Source: Pohlia nutans (taxonomy: Eukaryota; Streptophyta; Bryopsida; Bryales; Mniaceae). From it: DNA of 64,000 nucleotides. The number at the start of each line of letters is the position of its first letter. The stretch's first letter is position 1. Location of the stretch: assembly GCA_022496805.1 (NCBI GenBank), contig CM040087.1, forward strand, positions 11,110,001-11,174,000, in the 5' to 3' direction. Below the pieces are notes generated by a model that searched no databases, was not told the origin of the DNA, and saw nothing but the letters and a program-made list of their open reading frames with translations. Both the position numbers and the translations under genes were made by a program. Below are positions 36,801 through 47,969 of the stretch, in pieces.

Positions 36801-37224
36801 TACTCTTTTTTTTATCAATGAAAATTCCCATTTGTTTTAAAAAGAAATAGACATGAGGTGGCATGCCATGTTTATTATATAGTTGCCATATGTCATTAGA
36901 ACACTACATTCATTTTTTAAGACTCTATATCTCCGTAAATTAAATAGTTTATGAGTTGAGATATAGTGTCTTAGACACTAAATACGCTATTTAGTGTACT
37001 CAAAAAGGAAGACAATTGTTTATTTATTAATAAAAATATATGATTTGTTTCCATTGAAAGGCAAAAAATTACAACATCACACTGAGACATAGAGAGTACA
37101 TACTTGTACACCTTCCACAAGTGATTTAAAAAAAATCTATAACAACTTATAGACTTGACCGTGTGCTCCCAATCATTTCTTATCAAGAGCGACATGTACT
37201 CTCCACCTACAATGTGTTTAGACT

Positions 37225-37262
37225 ATCTATCTATCGATCTATCGATTTATCTATCTATCCAT
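37225..37262. repeat. TATC microsatellite split by the large CACTA
   Basis: TATC/GATC repeats end at 37262 and resume as CATC/TATC repeats at 45918-45950. The CACTA element inserted inside one microsatellite, probably the tail of the SINE at 45930-46060. Confidence 0.8.
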
Positions 37263-37289
37263 CACTACCGGAGATGGGTACTTCTATGA

Positions 37290-37570
37290 CTGGGAGAATA
37301 TGACTGGGGATGACAGGCGACTGCCGGCTGTCACATTCTACGAGGGCAAAATTGTTGGCGGAAGCCAAATTAGACAATGTGACTGGTAGTCATATTTTGC
37401 AGTCATATTTGCCACGTGTACCGTATAAAGTGGGTGGGAGGGTCGTATATCTTCGTAGGGAACGAGAAGGAACGAGTGGGAACGTTCCTGGGGAACGCAC
37501 AGTCATATTTGGACGTCACTTTTTCCTCCTAGTCATATTTTGCAGTCACATTTTTCCCTATAGTCGTATT
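37290..37570. repeat. Left subterminal repeats of the CACTA
   Basis: AGTCATATTT, TATGACTGG and AGTCACATTT occur repeatedly in both orientations. In characterised CACTA elements such arrays are the binding sites of the TNPA-type protein. Confidence 0.75.
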
Positions 37571-37950
37571 TTTTTTTTTTTTTGGGTTGCCCATGATTAT
37601 AAACACTGCCCGAGACTGTTTACATGTATATTGGCCCTCTCAATCACTTTATAGTATGAGAATTTCGGGTATTAATTTTTAAGGGAGAATTTGTGTCCAA
37701 AATTGAGTAGTTTTTCATTTGTTTAGGGTAATTAGGAATTGGCCATCTGCATTATTTTAATAATTGATAGTCTAAATCATCTACCGATAAGTCATCTTGT
37801 CCGAGGCGTTCTAATGCTTTAGCCACCACCTCCGGAGCTACTTCCACTGCGTCGTTTAAAATAGGTGTTTGGAGTATGAGATCCGAATCCAAGCCTGTGG
37901 CTTCAAGTCCGGGAAAATCACTTGCTCTCCCCAATGATATGCACCGTACT

Positions 37951-38692
37951 TCATCCGCGAGTTGGTGGTTCGAGAATGTCCGAATTCCAACGAGGGATCA
38001 ACGGAAAATGACGCAAAACTTTGACCGGTACCGATTTGGAGTTGTCTACGTACCGGGATTTGTGGCATATTGGGCACTCCGTCGCATCCTCCAATTCTTT
38101 CCGAAACAAACAACACCCATCTCTACACGCATGTATGGTGTTGTAGGACAACCCCAATTTCATCAACAAACCCTTCGCTTCGTAGAAGGTTTTCGGAAGT
38201 GTGTTGCCCTTGGGCAATATTGACTCGTGCAATAACTTCAACAACTCGTCCACAAAGCTGTTGGATACGCCAAAAGTGGTGCAACAATTAAGTACCATGA
38301 GGATAGAGGCGAGACGGTTGGATGAGCTCCCTGCATAAAGCAGAGTCCTTGCTTCGCGTAAAAGGACATCCAATACTATGCCACTAGGGTCCTTGATGTT
38401 CATCGTTGTCCCGCTTGACTCCATAGGGTTGTTATTGTCCTCCATTCCGTTTTCGCTACCTTCGTCGTGACTTGAAGTGAAGGCATCGTCCCAGACCGGG
38501 GCCATTTCATTGAACTCCACATCAAATCCGTCATGCATAGAAGGGTTGGTATCGCTCCCCCCTAAGTTCACGTTGTGATACTTGTTGAAGCACTCTGCCA
38601 CCATGCGTAACACATCTACTTCCCCGGCTTCTTCGCTGTCAATGCTAGGACTGGACGGGGGCTCACTACCTTCCCACTGCTTGGTGCACTAG
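37951..38692 (-). pseudogene. Tnp2-type CACTA transposase, N-terminal fragment
   Basis: The minus-strand frame runs from about 38692 to 37951. LPKTFYEAKGLLMKLGLSY, ACRDGCCLFRKE, CPICHKSRY and VPVKVLRHFPLIPR are hallmarks of the N-terminal half of plant Tnp2 (EnSpm) transposases. These are normally followed by several hundred residues including the DDE catalytic region. Here the frame stops just after PLIPR, and only about 690 bases remain to the element's end. A short frame at 37752-37934 (acidic, EVAPEVVAKALERLGQDDLS) could be spliced on, but it is not catalytic. The upstream border may be an acceptor at CCTAG near 38693. I read it as a truncated transposase, possibly still transcribed with the SET gene. 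Confidence 0.8.
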
Positions 38693-38934
38693 GGGTCAAG
38701 TTTAAGGGGCTGTACTCGTCTTGCAGTTCCAAAGACAACACATTGGATGTCACATTCCAAAGTCTGATGATAAGCTTCATAATGCATGCGGTTCCTAGTT
38801 CGGAGCGCTCCTTGTTATTGCATCCACCTGCGCCGGGGAGTGTGTCGATGTTGTTTTAGTCTTGTCCACGCATTGAGGGTCACATCGAATACATGATACG
38901 CAACATATGACTAGCTGGCATTCTATTACAGTGT

Positions 38935-39095
38935 TAAGTAGTGACTAACTGTAGTCATTTTGGGAAAACGTGACTGACAGTTGTCACATTACAGTGGTAA
39001 GCACAGACTGTCTGTAGTCATTTTGGACGATAAGTATACGTTTACAGTTTACAGTGCAGTGATAAGAAGTGACTGTCTGTAGTCATTTTGGGAAA
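38935..39095. repeat. Internal repeat of TGACT...GTAGTCATTTTGG units
   Basis: Three copies of a unit with CTGTAGTCATTTTGG, spaced about 70 bases apart, lie between the Tnp2 remnant and the SET exon. They carry the same AGTCA core as the subterminal arrays. Confidence 0.7.
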
Positions 39096-39168
39096 ATTCA
39101 AGATAGACACTATACATATTACAGAGACAGTCTCAGACTATCTTCCTGCCGTTTGGGCATATAGTAAT

Positions 39169-40089
39169 TTACCGTACACTACTCGGATTTAGAGGATAAT
39201 GCGCATAGAGTTCTTCTCCGGCAACAATGTCCCTTGTTGCTATGCTAAGTACATATCCCCATTCCTCGTGGTTCTACGGTTTAGGCACCATGCGATACTC
39301 CCACATGACATTGCCTATTTCGGAGCGCCCGGCGGAACTATTAATGAATCCAGCGACATTTCCTTTCTCTACATCTCCGTCGATATACAGGTCCGACTCT
39401 GCGCGCATTACATACGATTTCATTCGGGATTGTGCCTTGCTCAAAATTTTGAATTCCGCCGAGGTGTACTGCGCTCCTACAAAAGGAAGTAGTTCCTCAC
39501 CCTCTTTGGCTGGTTGCATTGCAAAGAGACCCCAACCCATGAAGCGGTATTTAGACACTTTCACTTGCCATTCCCTTTTCCAAAATACGAATGGAGTTAG
39601 CTTCGGTATGGGCCCGTCGCACCATTGTCCATCATACACGTCTGATTGCCACTTCTGCAATCGAGAAATTTGCGCGGATGTCGCCGTGGGTCTGGCGCTC
39701 TGGGAGGATTGTGGTTGGCTTAGAAACTTGGTCTGCGATATCAAACTTGCGGCTCTTACTAAGGGTCTCCATCGGGCCTACATAATTCATTAACACATAT
39801 TTTTTTAAACCAAATCAGTATACGTAGAACCACGTCGCTTTGCTTACTGAGGACTGGGTACGCAGTTGCAATCATAGGTCTCATCACTTACCAATATTGA
39901 AGCTGTGAAAACCGGGTCCCTTCTTCTAGTGCGAAGATGCTTCCGAATCGTCGCTCGGTCGAGGACTTTTCCTCCAGCACATTCCATGCATGGGCAGGGG
40001 TACTTCATTAATTGCATGGAGTCTGCTTGGATCTCTTCATCTTGCCATAATTGGAGATGATTCAAGCGCTCCTGCTGTCCTTCTTCCAT
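39169..40089 (-). CDS. Transposase-associated domain joined to SET domain (CACTA cargo)
   Basis: Exon 1 (39892-40089, 66 aa) starts MEEGQQERL and contains KYPCPCMECAGGKVLDR and IRKHL, the pattern of the plant transposase-associated (Transpos_assoc) domain. It ends in phase 0 at a GTAAGT donor. A TGTAG acceptor before 39777 opens a phase-0 exon with a SET domain: GWGLFAMQPAKEGEELLPF, LYIDGDVEKGNVAGFINSS and ATRDIVAGEELYAHY, corresponding to the GxG, NH-like and GEExxxxY motifs of protein lysine methyltransferases. FINSSAG stands where NHSC is usual, so activity is uncertain. One in-frame TAG (39274-39276) separates MVPKP from NHEEWGYVLS; without it the frame runs to TAA at 39169. The splice is inferred. 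An alternative is two separate transcripts. Confidence 0.6.
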
Positions 40090-40660
40090 CCTACGGAAAA
40101 ATACATTAGAGAGTCATTCAAGACTACAGAGTCACTGTGCATGACTAGAGGGCGTCATGACGACGACTCCAGAGTGTTATATAACTCAGGAATTTTTTTG
40201 TTTGCTCCCTTCCTTGTTTTATATAAGAATTGATTGAATAAAATTGGTGGTATGCACGACGTTTGGAACTGGGAGTCGCTATTTCTATGTCTATCGTCAC
40301 TTTAATTTCATTTAAATTATGCAGTCATGATGTACCAAACTATTTCGTATAGAAATCATTCACTACATGAGTAGACAGAACCAATGGTGAAGAAGTAACA
40401 CATCAGTGATATTCCTGAGGCATCTCTGCTAATGCAAAAGTTAATGAAAAACTTATCCACCAACCCAAGTTCATATTCTTGCACTCCTTCCATACACCCT
40501 CCCTATGCGCAATTACACAGAAGTGGTCTATATAACATTCATATGATATGAATTGTACTTAGTAAATATGTAGAATACCATTGTCAACTTATGACTCATT
40601 AATGTCTGCTCTATGCTTTACTATGAATCACCGACATGTAGCCCTATCCCGGTGAAATGA

Positions 40661-41131
40661 CTATATGCGCCTCAAGTCTCTAAAACAATGTACGTTTGTA
40701 TCATTGGAGTGTGTACTATCTTGTTCCACGGAGTTGTCATCTTCTTCTTCAATACTACAACTTCCTTCATCTGAGGAGTTTGCAGTGCGGTTTTCAATAT
40801 ACGTCAGTGCTATCTGATCGTGTGTCTTCTCGGGAAGTTCACAGAAGCAGAACTTTGGAGGGAATATGGCGGAAGATTTGGGCTCATGGCGACATGCCAG
40901 GCGTTTTTTTCTAATTCTGCCGTCCAAAGACAGCCCGTGCCGAGGGGAAAGAAGCCTACAATTGCAGTTAGGATTCCGAACCCAATGAAGTACTATACAT
41001 CTGAGACATTTGTTGTCTTCGCAAATGTGTAAATGATTTCCACACATGTACATTCGGGTGACGAATGTCCATGATGTGAACCTATACAAGCAATTCTGGA
41101 CCTCAAGAGTACTACTGGAATCTGCAGACAT
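40661..41131 (-). CDS. Unidentified Cys-rich open frame in the CACTA
   Basis: This 156-codon frame lies upstream of the transposase-associated exon on the same strand. It has several Cys/His pairs (CLRCIVLHW, NPNCNCRL, FCFCELPE) and an acidic end (SIEEEDDNSVEQDS). I do not recognise a family. It could be a further 5' exon of the SET transcript or chance open sequence. Codon usage gives no decision by eye. Confidence 0.25.
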   Translation of the reverse strand: MSADSSSTLEVQNCLYRFTSWTFVTRMYMCGNHLHICEDNKCLRCIVLHWVRNPNCNCRLLSPRHGLSLDGRIRKKRLACRHEPKSSAIFPPKFCFCELPEKTHDQIALTYIENRTANSSDEGSCSIEEEDDNSVEQDSTHSNDTNVHCFRDLRRI

Positions 41132-41643
41132 TTTTTGGTATGATGTGAAATTGCCAAAGAGGTGTGTAGCTGGAACCTGTCAATCGCATACACTTTGATG
41201 TCGGAAGTCAATTCGTCCCGTTAACACAACTGATGACAAATGTGACGTCCATCGTGTACGTTAGAGTAAAGGGTTACCTACATGCTCATAGGAAGCGTAG
41301 AGTGTCACATATATATTGTGAAGCATAATCGGCAACAAGGGCACATTTTTCCATTTGACAAGAGGCTTTACTTGGACTTATCTTTCATAGTTCTTTTTAG
41401 ATCAGCTAGCGTGTAGGAATGGTTAATTCAGGTGTGCTGGTTCATCAATTTGCTTACATTTTGGTTCTTCAAGTAGGTGCAGGCAGTTATTATACCCTAT
41501 TACTGGTGCACTCTTCTTTACTCAGATAAAGACCAACTAATACCAATTTTGTGCACACCATTTGGGTGTCAAGGTCTACAACTTTCAAGAGAGAGTTATA
41601 TTGAACTACAGAGTCACATAGATGACTATAGGGCGTCATCTAT

Positions 41644-44600
41644 ATGACTGGAGAGTGTTGTATAACTCTCGGGTGTCACATACATGACCCTGCTCAGTCG
41701 TCTTTGTGTCGCGCGGCTTGGTCAACGGAGATACACGTGGCACCAGTTGACGAAACGACCATCGCTCAAGCAATACTCACGAAGTCCTACAGAGATTTGC
41801 AGAGTTCTCAAGCACCATTGTCGATGGCGCGTTCACTCCCCGCATATGAGCGCATGAGGAGCAGTCTCATCGAAGAGAACAACGGAGTTTTGAAGAGTTT
41901 GGGGTTGCCGTCGCTTTCAAAACAAACCTTCAAGAAGCCAAAAGACAAGAGGTGAGTGATTACCTCTTCAAAGTGCAGTGCGTAGTGTGCTGTCCTTGAA
42001 TTTCTGAATTGCGCTTAGAATTGTTGGCTTCTAGAAAAAACGCGTTAGGGTTTGGAGTAGATGTGGAGGGAGATACTTGCAGAGCACAAGGTTTCGAGCT
42101 TGCCTTGCGCTTGCCTAGGGTTTTGAGCTTGCCTTGCCCGCCAGCGCTTTGACCTTGCCGAATCCGCTTCACAAATCAGGTTGCCGAATCCGCTTTGAGC
42201 TTGCCGAAACTCCTGGCTTCGAGCTTGCCGAAACTCCTTGCCGAAACTCCCTGCCGAAACTCCTAGTGCCACAATTCCGTGTACTCCTAGTGCCGAAACT
42301 CTGGCTTGTGCGGTACTAGTGCCGGGAGACACTAGTTTGCCGGGACCATTGCTGGGTTCATGCACAATCACACACGATTTCCTTCGTCATTGCTGGGTTC
42401 TAGCAGTTATGGTCCTGAAACAAGTTAACTGCGCCGTGCGGAGTGGGGGAACACGAGGTTGCATAGGTCCATCGTTGAAACCCTAACCGACTCAAAACCC
42501 TAAGCTTGAAAACCCTAGTCTGCGACTCTGCTTTGCAGACATATTGGCAGGCAGTTGTGACTCTCTGGAGTCACATCTCGCTCCCATCGTGACCCCGAGT
42601 AGTCATATATTTGTGTGGATATGGATAATTTTGTTGGTAAAGTGATAAGAGATGTTGCTAATATGCCGAATGAGAAGCAAATTGAAGTATTCCGCGCAAT
42701 TGCGTGTTTCCCGTCAATTACAATGCCTGTGTTGGAAATGACTTCCATTGAGATCGTGGATGTTGTTGAGAGCAGTCGCACCGTGCCCTTGCAAGAGCCT
42801 CTCGCCGCCAAGCCAACGCGCACGCGACAAACGCAGAGGAAGCTCCTAACCGACTCTGGGTGTGGCGACGAGGATGACGGTGAGGACGAACGCGTGGAGG
42901 AGCCGTTGAAGACGACACGAAGAAAGGCAAGAATTTCATCTCCAATTTGAAACCGCAATTTTTACTTATTTTTGGAATGCATGGAAGTATTTATTTTCTG
43001 CCTTAGACCAAGCTATTTTCCATACGCCTGTAAATGTTATGTTTGGAATCTCTGTAGAGTCTCAAAGTTTTCCATCTCTTTTAGACTGTCGCTAAGTTAA
43101 TTATAAGTTTGTAGTGCAATTCTTGTGTGAAAAATGAAACGGCTAAGAGATGATCAGTTTTAATGCTTTTTGCAGATGGGAGGCAGAACTTTTTCTGGCT
43201 TTGACCTCTGATGTTTCTTAGAACTCGATTCTGTTTTGAAGATATGTGATTATAAGTATACTGCAGCCGAATGGATTGTAGTTCTTCTCATTCCAGGTAC
43301 TCTGACTTGAACTCAAGAGAAAGTGATTGTGTCTCTATCTCCCGCGTTAAATGCTTGTGAAAGATCAATCTCCAAGTAATCTTGCAATTGTGCATACGCA
43401 TTCGCTTGAACTAACAGCTTGAAGTCAATTATCGTCACCCGATTGAAATTACAACCAGATGGATTCCTTTAGTTTCCTTTTTGAGCTTAATGCTGGGGTT
43501 GTTACAGAAACATAGTTTTTTTATTCATTTCTTCTCACTCATGGACGGTTTTGCAGGCGATGTCGATGACATGAAGGCCACTCTCAGGGTTTTGCTCCAA
43601 GAGGTCCGCACACTAAAACCGCCCATGACACCACACGAATCGTCAGAGGTGGGAAACACGGGGTTGGAGGAGTCCCACCCGCCAGCAGTGGCTCCACCGG
43701 CAATAGCGCCGGCAGTCGTGGACCCAGTGTGGCCAAAGGAGGTCCACCTGACAAACGAGGAGGTACTACACGCATCGTGACCCCAAGTAGTCATAAATGA
43801 GCCATCGCATACTCATTGTATACTCATGACTTGCAATGCTTCATATTACCGCAGATTTTCCTTCTCGTATCAATTCCTTCATTGTTGACAACTTCAATTA
43901 GTGCAAGTAATAGAAATCCACAAAATTCCTTTTCTGGTGTGTCCAAAGAGATCACATAGATTTAATTTATAGTGATCCTATTTGCGCCACTTATTACTAG
44001 TAATTTACAAATCAAAGTTTTAAATGTGCTTACTCATGACTAGTGGATTTCTGACTTCCCTTTACCGTGTGGCACCAGGGGACCACGAACTTGGTAAAGC
44101 CCGGTGGCTCCGGGAAAAGTTCTCCAGTGGATCCCGCCGCACGGGTCGCGACCGAGGTGGTCGAGCACTCCAGTGAGAATGCCCCAAAGGACCCCTCCTC
44201 AGCTGCCATCGCAGCCCAAGCGCCGGCAAAGAAGGGGAAACAAGTGCCAAAGAAGAGGAAGGGCGAGGCCGAGAAGCTATTGGAGGATCAGTTAGGTGGC
44301 AGCAAGCGGCGCCCGACCGCGAAAGATAAGGTCACCTTGCAATCATCTCTAACTATGTACAAGACTTTTCTATGTGATCAGTAATGTACCCCTGTTGGAC
44401 ACTGAAGGTTTTCAGTAGTAATCACCGTGATTAGTAATGTGTTCGCAGTGAATGTGACTAGGATCAGTAAGGTCCAGGTGCTATGTCACAGGGTTCAGTA
44501 ACCTATCCCGATAAGGCCACAGTGACAAGTTCTAATGCAGCACAATATAACAGGGCGTAGTCATAAATGAGCTGCATCAGTATAACAGGGTCCCGCAGTG

Positions 44601-44964
44601 ATGTAATGTGGTCTGTGCAAAATAGTTGCTAAACCTAGGTCAAGGTGGTGCACACAGGTTGACGAAGACACTGACGAAGAGCCAGCAGCAAAGAGGAAGC
44701 GAAAAGGTCACAGGGACTAGTCATGATACAAATGAATGTAACAGATAATAGTCATAATTGCGCAGCATCCGTATTAAGGGGTCCTCTACTGAGTTAATGA
44801 GGTTTGCGCAAAAAAGTTGGTTAACCCACTTGTCATTGTGGTGGTGCACACAGGATGACGAAGAAAATCACAAGGAGCCAGCAGCAAAAAGGAAGCGGGA
44901 AGCACGAGATGATGGATGTTGGATGTATATAATGGTGAGGAATAAGAGTGGGTTAGCTAGATAG
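41644..44964 (+). CDS. Second CACTA gene, multi-exon, basic/acidic protein, function unknown
   Basis: On the strand opposite the transposase parts, several open segments are bounded by plausible splice sites. They are 41644-41951 (YERMRSSLIEENNGVLKSLG, donor GTGAGT), 42615-42950 (acidic DEDDGEDERVEE then KTTRRKAR), 43557-43762 (GDVDDMKATLRVLLQEVRTL, coiled-coil-like, donor GTACTA) and 44079-44330 (KKGKQVPKKRKGEAEK, nuclear-signal-like). Two duplicated terminal exons start at 44658 (DEEPAAKRKRKG) and 44854 (KEPAAKRKREARDD). Position and basic character fit a TNPA-like DNA-binding protein of CACTA elements, but no family motif proves it. Exon connectivity is incomplete: the 42615 segment ends in a stop and the two last exons look alternative. 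The downstream segments are the more convincing part. Confidence 0.4.
44560..44880 (+). repeat. Tandem duplication carrying an exon
   Basis: About 190 bases including GTCATAAATGAGC, GTGGTGCACACAG and a GACGAAGA...CCAGCAGCAAA exon occur twice (about 44560-44720 and 44750-44900), diverged by many substitutions. The result is two alternative last exons for the plus-strand gene. Confidence 0.75.
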
Positions 44965-45379
44965 CAACTCTCTCTAAGACATTATCGAGTTTTGGTTTTG
45001 TATTGAGTCTTTCACTACTAAATACAAGTGAACATTGTTGCATTTCCCTTCTCAGACGTAAGCGTCTTCCATTGAATTCCACATATGTGTCTTCTATTGT
45101 ATGTTTCAGATACATAATAGTAATGTGACTCTCAGTAAGCGAAAATATCACTGTGTGCACTAATAGGGCCACATACATGGCAACAACATTATGACTACCG
45201 CGAGTTATGTATTGGTCTCACTCCGACCGATATTGTGACTGAAACCAGTCGTATATCCTTTGCACTCTTGTCAAACACTACTGGAGGTCTTGAACACACG
45301 ACTGGCTACAGTCATAGCGACGGCTCAAACACGACTGTACACAGTCATAATCCACGAAAGCCTAAAACATCAGTACCAA

Positions 45380-45900
45380 TCGAATTCCACGTCAGCAACA
45401 TTATGACCAAAAATGTGACTCCACAGAGTCACATTCCACGTCAGCTGAAAAATGACAGTATTCACATTCCACGTGGAAGTGCCACGTCAGCAAAAATATA
45501 ACTCCACAGAGTCACATTCCACGTCAGCAGAAAATATGACTTCGTAGAGTCACGTGTCACGTCGGATGCCACGTCAGCAAAAAATATGACTCGCCCGAAT
45601 CACATGCCACGTCGGATTTTGGCCTCAGCTGCCTGGGTAGACCTCCAAAAGTCAAGGACTTGGAGCCGGTCAAGATGGCGGCTGGAATGCTGACGTGGCA
45701 CGTACATGGCGCCCAAGTATACGCTTTAAGGCGTATTTATTCATATGACTAGGTGTCCGAAGCGACTCGTCGGTAACTACGGCACCCAGTCATGCTCCGC
45801 GTCACATGCCACGTCAGCAAAAAATATGACGCGCAGTCACAGACCCGATTTTATAACTGCGCGCAGTCATAAACGCAGTCATTCTCCCAGTCATAAAAGT
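45380..45900. repeat. Right subterminal repeats of the CACTA
   Basis: At least six copies of CCACGTCAGCA, usually followed by AAAAATATGACT, plus many GAGTCACAT motifs, run up to the right end. The CACGTCA core also contains a G-box/TGACG-like sequence. Confidence 0.85.
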
Positions 45901-45929
45901 ATCCATCTATGGTAGTGCATCTATCCATC

Positions 45930-46060
45930 CATCTATCTATCCATCCAGATATTGGCTCTTTACGACGTACATCCAACTGGAGTCGAACTGCCCACCTCCA
46001 AGATCTCCCCGAAGAAACCACCAGTTGAATCCAATGAGGTAGTTTAGGGTCATTTTGGAC
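45930..46060 (-). mobile_element. tRNA-derived SINE, family 2
   Basis: On the minus strand an A-box-like stretch (CTAAACTACCTCATTGGATT) is followed by a B box (GCAGTTCGACTCCAG, about 45979-45993) and a GGAT/GATA microsatellite tail that the CACTA interrupts. It matches 50285-50436 in box order and flanking sequence. Confidence 0.65.
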
Positions 46061-46132
46061 CAAAAAGGAAGCCAATTTTTACACAAAGAAAGCCTCTTGT
46101 ACTCTGGATGCTAGTTCTGTTTTATGTTAAAT

Positions 46133-46626
46133 TTAACCTTTTAGTGCCCAAGGTGGTTCTATAGAAACCAAAGTTTCTTAGTGATTTAAAAAAATAAAAA
46201 TGAACTCTCTTTGTTCAAATTATGAATTCTTTTAATAATATTTAATCCTATAAGTGTAAGCATAGCTTAATTAAAAAAGTGTTGGTTGAATCTTGATAAG
46301 ATTGAACCATTGGATTGGAAGATTATAGTATGTTTTTTAACTATATAATACAAGTCAAAAATGAGATTTTGGAGGGTGTGTGACTTCAAAGTTAAATAGA
46401 GTTTGGGTTTAATTTTTTGAAATAAAAGTAAAGAGGTTCAACAACGACCTATAGGTTTTGACAATTGCACAACTCCAAATTGAAATTTTCTTTTTCTAAA
46501 ACATATATTATAAGTCTCTAACCCTAAACATCATAATTCAAAATTAAATTGTTCATGGGTTTTTCATTATTTGCGTTTTCAACACATCAGTGATTAAAAT
46601 GTGATCCCATGTGCACTAAAGGGTTA
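46133..46626. mobile_element. TTAACC-ended inverted-repeat element, about 494 bp
   Basis: It starts TTAACCTTTTAGTGCCCAAG and ends with ATGTGCACTAAAGGGTTAA, imperfect inverted ends. The interior is AT-rich without coding signal. Confidence 0.55.
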
Positions 46627-46751
46627 AGCAATACATGGTACCCAAATATCTCAATTATTGTGTGTTTTATAGATACAAACAAATACTTTATATTTTATCG
46701 TCAAATCAGTGAACAAATGAACGTATACCACACTCTATTCTTTGTGCATTC

Positions 46752-47694
46752 TTAACCCCTAATGGCCCTTAAAAGCCAAAATGGCTTTTTGCTGTTTCGG
46801 GCAGCCTAGATGACGGGTTTAACTTTAGTATTTTGGGTTAAACTTTGGTGTGGGTGTGGTAATACATACATACTATATGTGGTAAAATTTGGGCAGCCAA
46901 ATTCAAGTTTTAGAATTTTATTATGCAAAATTTTGTTTTCAAGCCCAACTGGGGCAGAAAAAAAAATTAGTGTTTTTTTGAATTTTTTTTTTGGAAATAT
47001 GTTTATAATAATACTACTACACACATTTAAAAAAAATCCAAGTTGAAAGTTTTAACAATTTTACATGGGCAGCCTTCAAAATTTACAAGAGCAAGCTTCA
47101 AAGTTTTTTGTAATTTTACATTTTTTTTCCTTTCAAAATTTTCAAAATTTGAGATTTAGGAATTTTTCGATTTTTTTTTTTTTCTAAAATTCACAAACTC
47201 ATAGATGTAACTTTTCACCGTTCACTTTTTTACTAAACCAAAAACCTTTAACGTTATTCAAGTTTTACCATATTGTGGTTTTTGAACCTTCTTCTGCAAA
47301 ATAATTTGCATGAAGGCCAAAAAAGCATAATGAGTCTCTAAAATTTTGCATAGAGGTGCCTAACTTAGTTACCTACATGGAAAAAAATATGAGCAAAATG
47401 TTTGGGGTAATAATCATCAAGTCCCCCTTTGCACCATTTAGACTATGCCTTTTGGGTAAAGCCCAAAAAAACTTTTGAATCAACTTTGAATGTTATAAAC
47501 TCACAAATGGTAAAGATCCAACAGTTGAAATTTAACATGGTGTTAGTGCAAGTAGTTGGGTTGAAGATCTTACGGTTGGAAGTACAAAAAAAGTTAAAAC
47601 ATATTGAAACATACATCAACTTTCACAAGGTGCTCAAAAATCGCAGTTTTTGGTTTTGGAGGTCCCAAAACACCTTGGGCCTTTAGGGGTTAAG
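46752..47694. mobile_element. TTAACCCC-ended inverted-repeat element, about 943 bp
   Basis: TTAACCCCTAATGGCCCTTA at the left and TTGGGCCTTTAGGGGTTAA at the right are inverted ends. Small frames inside (46810-47046, 47429-47686) show no motif. Confidence 0.6.
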
Positions 47695-47969
47695 ATTCTT
47701 TAGCTCATGTGAATTGTATCTTGGAATAAGAATCATTGCATGAGAATTGTTGCAGCGGATTCCAAAAAATTGGACATGCCGTACCATTTCTTACCTAAAG
47801 AACGATGATGGAAGGTTGGAAGTTCACTGTAGCCACGCCTTAAGAATCACGTGTTTTGAACTTTTTTATCTTTCATACAATTAGAGCAAAAGGGTGACAT
47901 AAGGTTCTTCAGCCCTTACAATGATATAACATTCAGTAGCCTTTGTGACTGCTGCCTTTTTCCAACAAA

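Larger units (their letters stand above)
37263..45917. mobile_element. Complete CACTA (EnSpm) transposon, 8655 bp
   Basis: The left end starts CACTACCGGAGATGGGTACT and the right end is the complement of CACTACCATAGATGGATACT; the match extends about 40 bp through TATGACTGGGAGAAT. The 3 bp duplication CAT flanks both ends (37260-37262 and 45918-45920). Motifs of the TGACT/AGTCA type crowd both subterminal regions. Minus-strand cargo: a transposase-associated domain, a SET domain and a Tnp2 N-terminal fragment. Plus-strand cargo: a multi-exon basic protein gene. No DDE catalytic core is seen, so mobility would need a transposase supplied from elsewhere. Confidence 0.95.

Noticed and set aside
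35553..36840. Several overlapping frames (up to 182 codons) around 36 kb
   Set aside because: They read repeated modules of the foldback element on both strands and share peptide echoes such as VSKLAAV.
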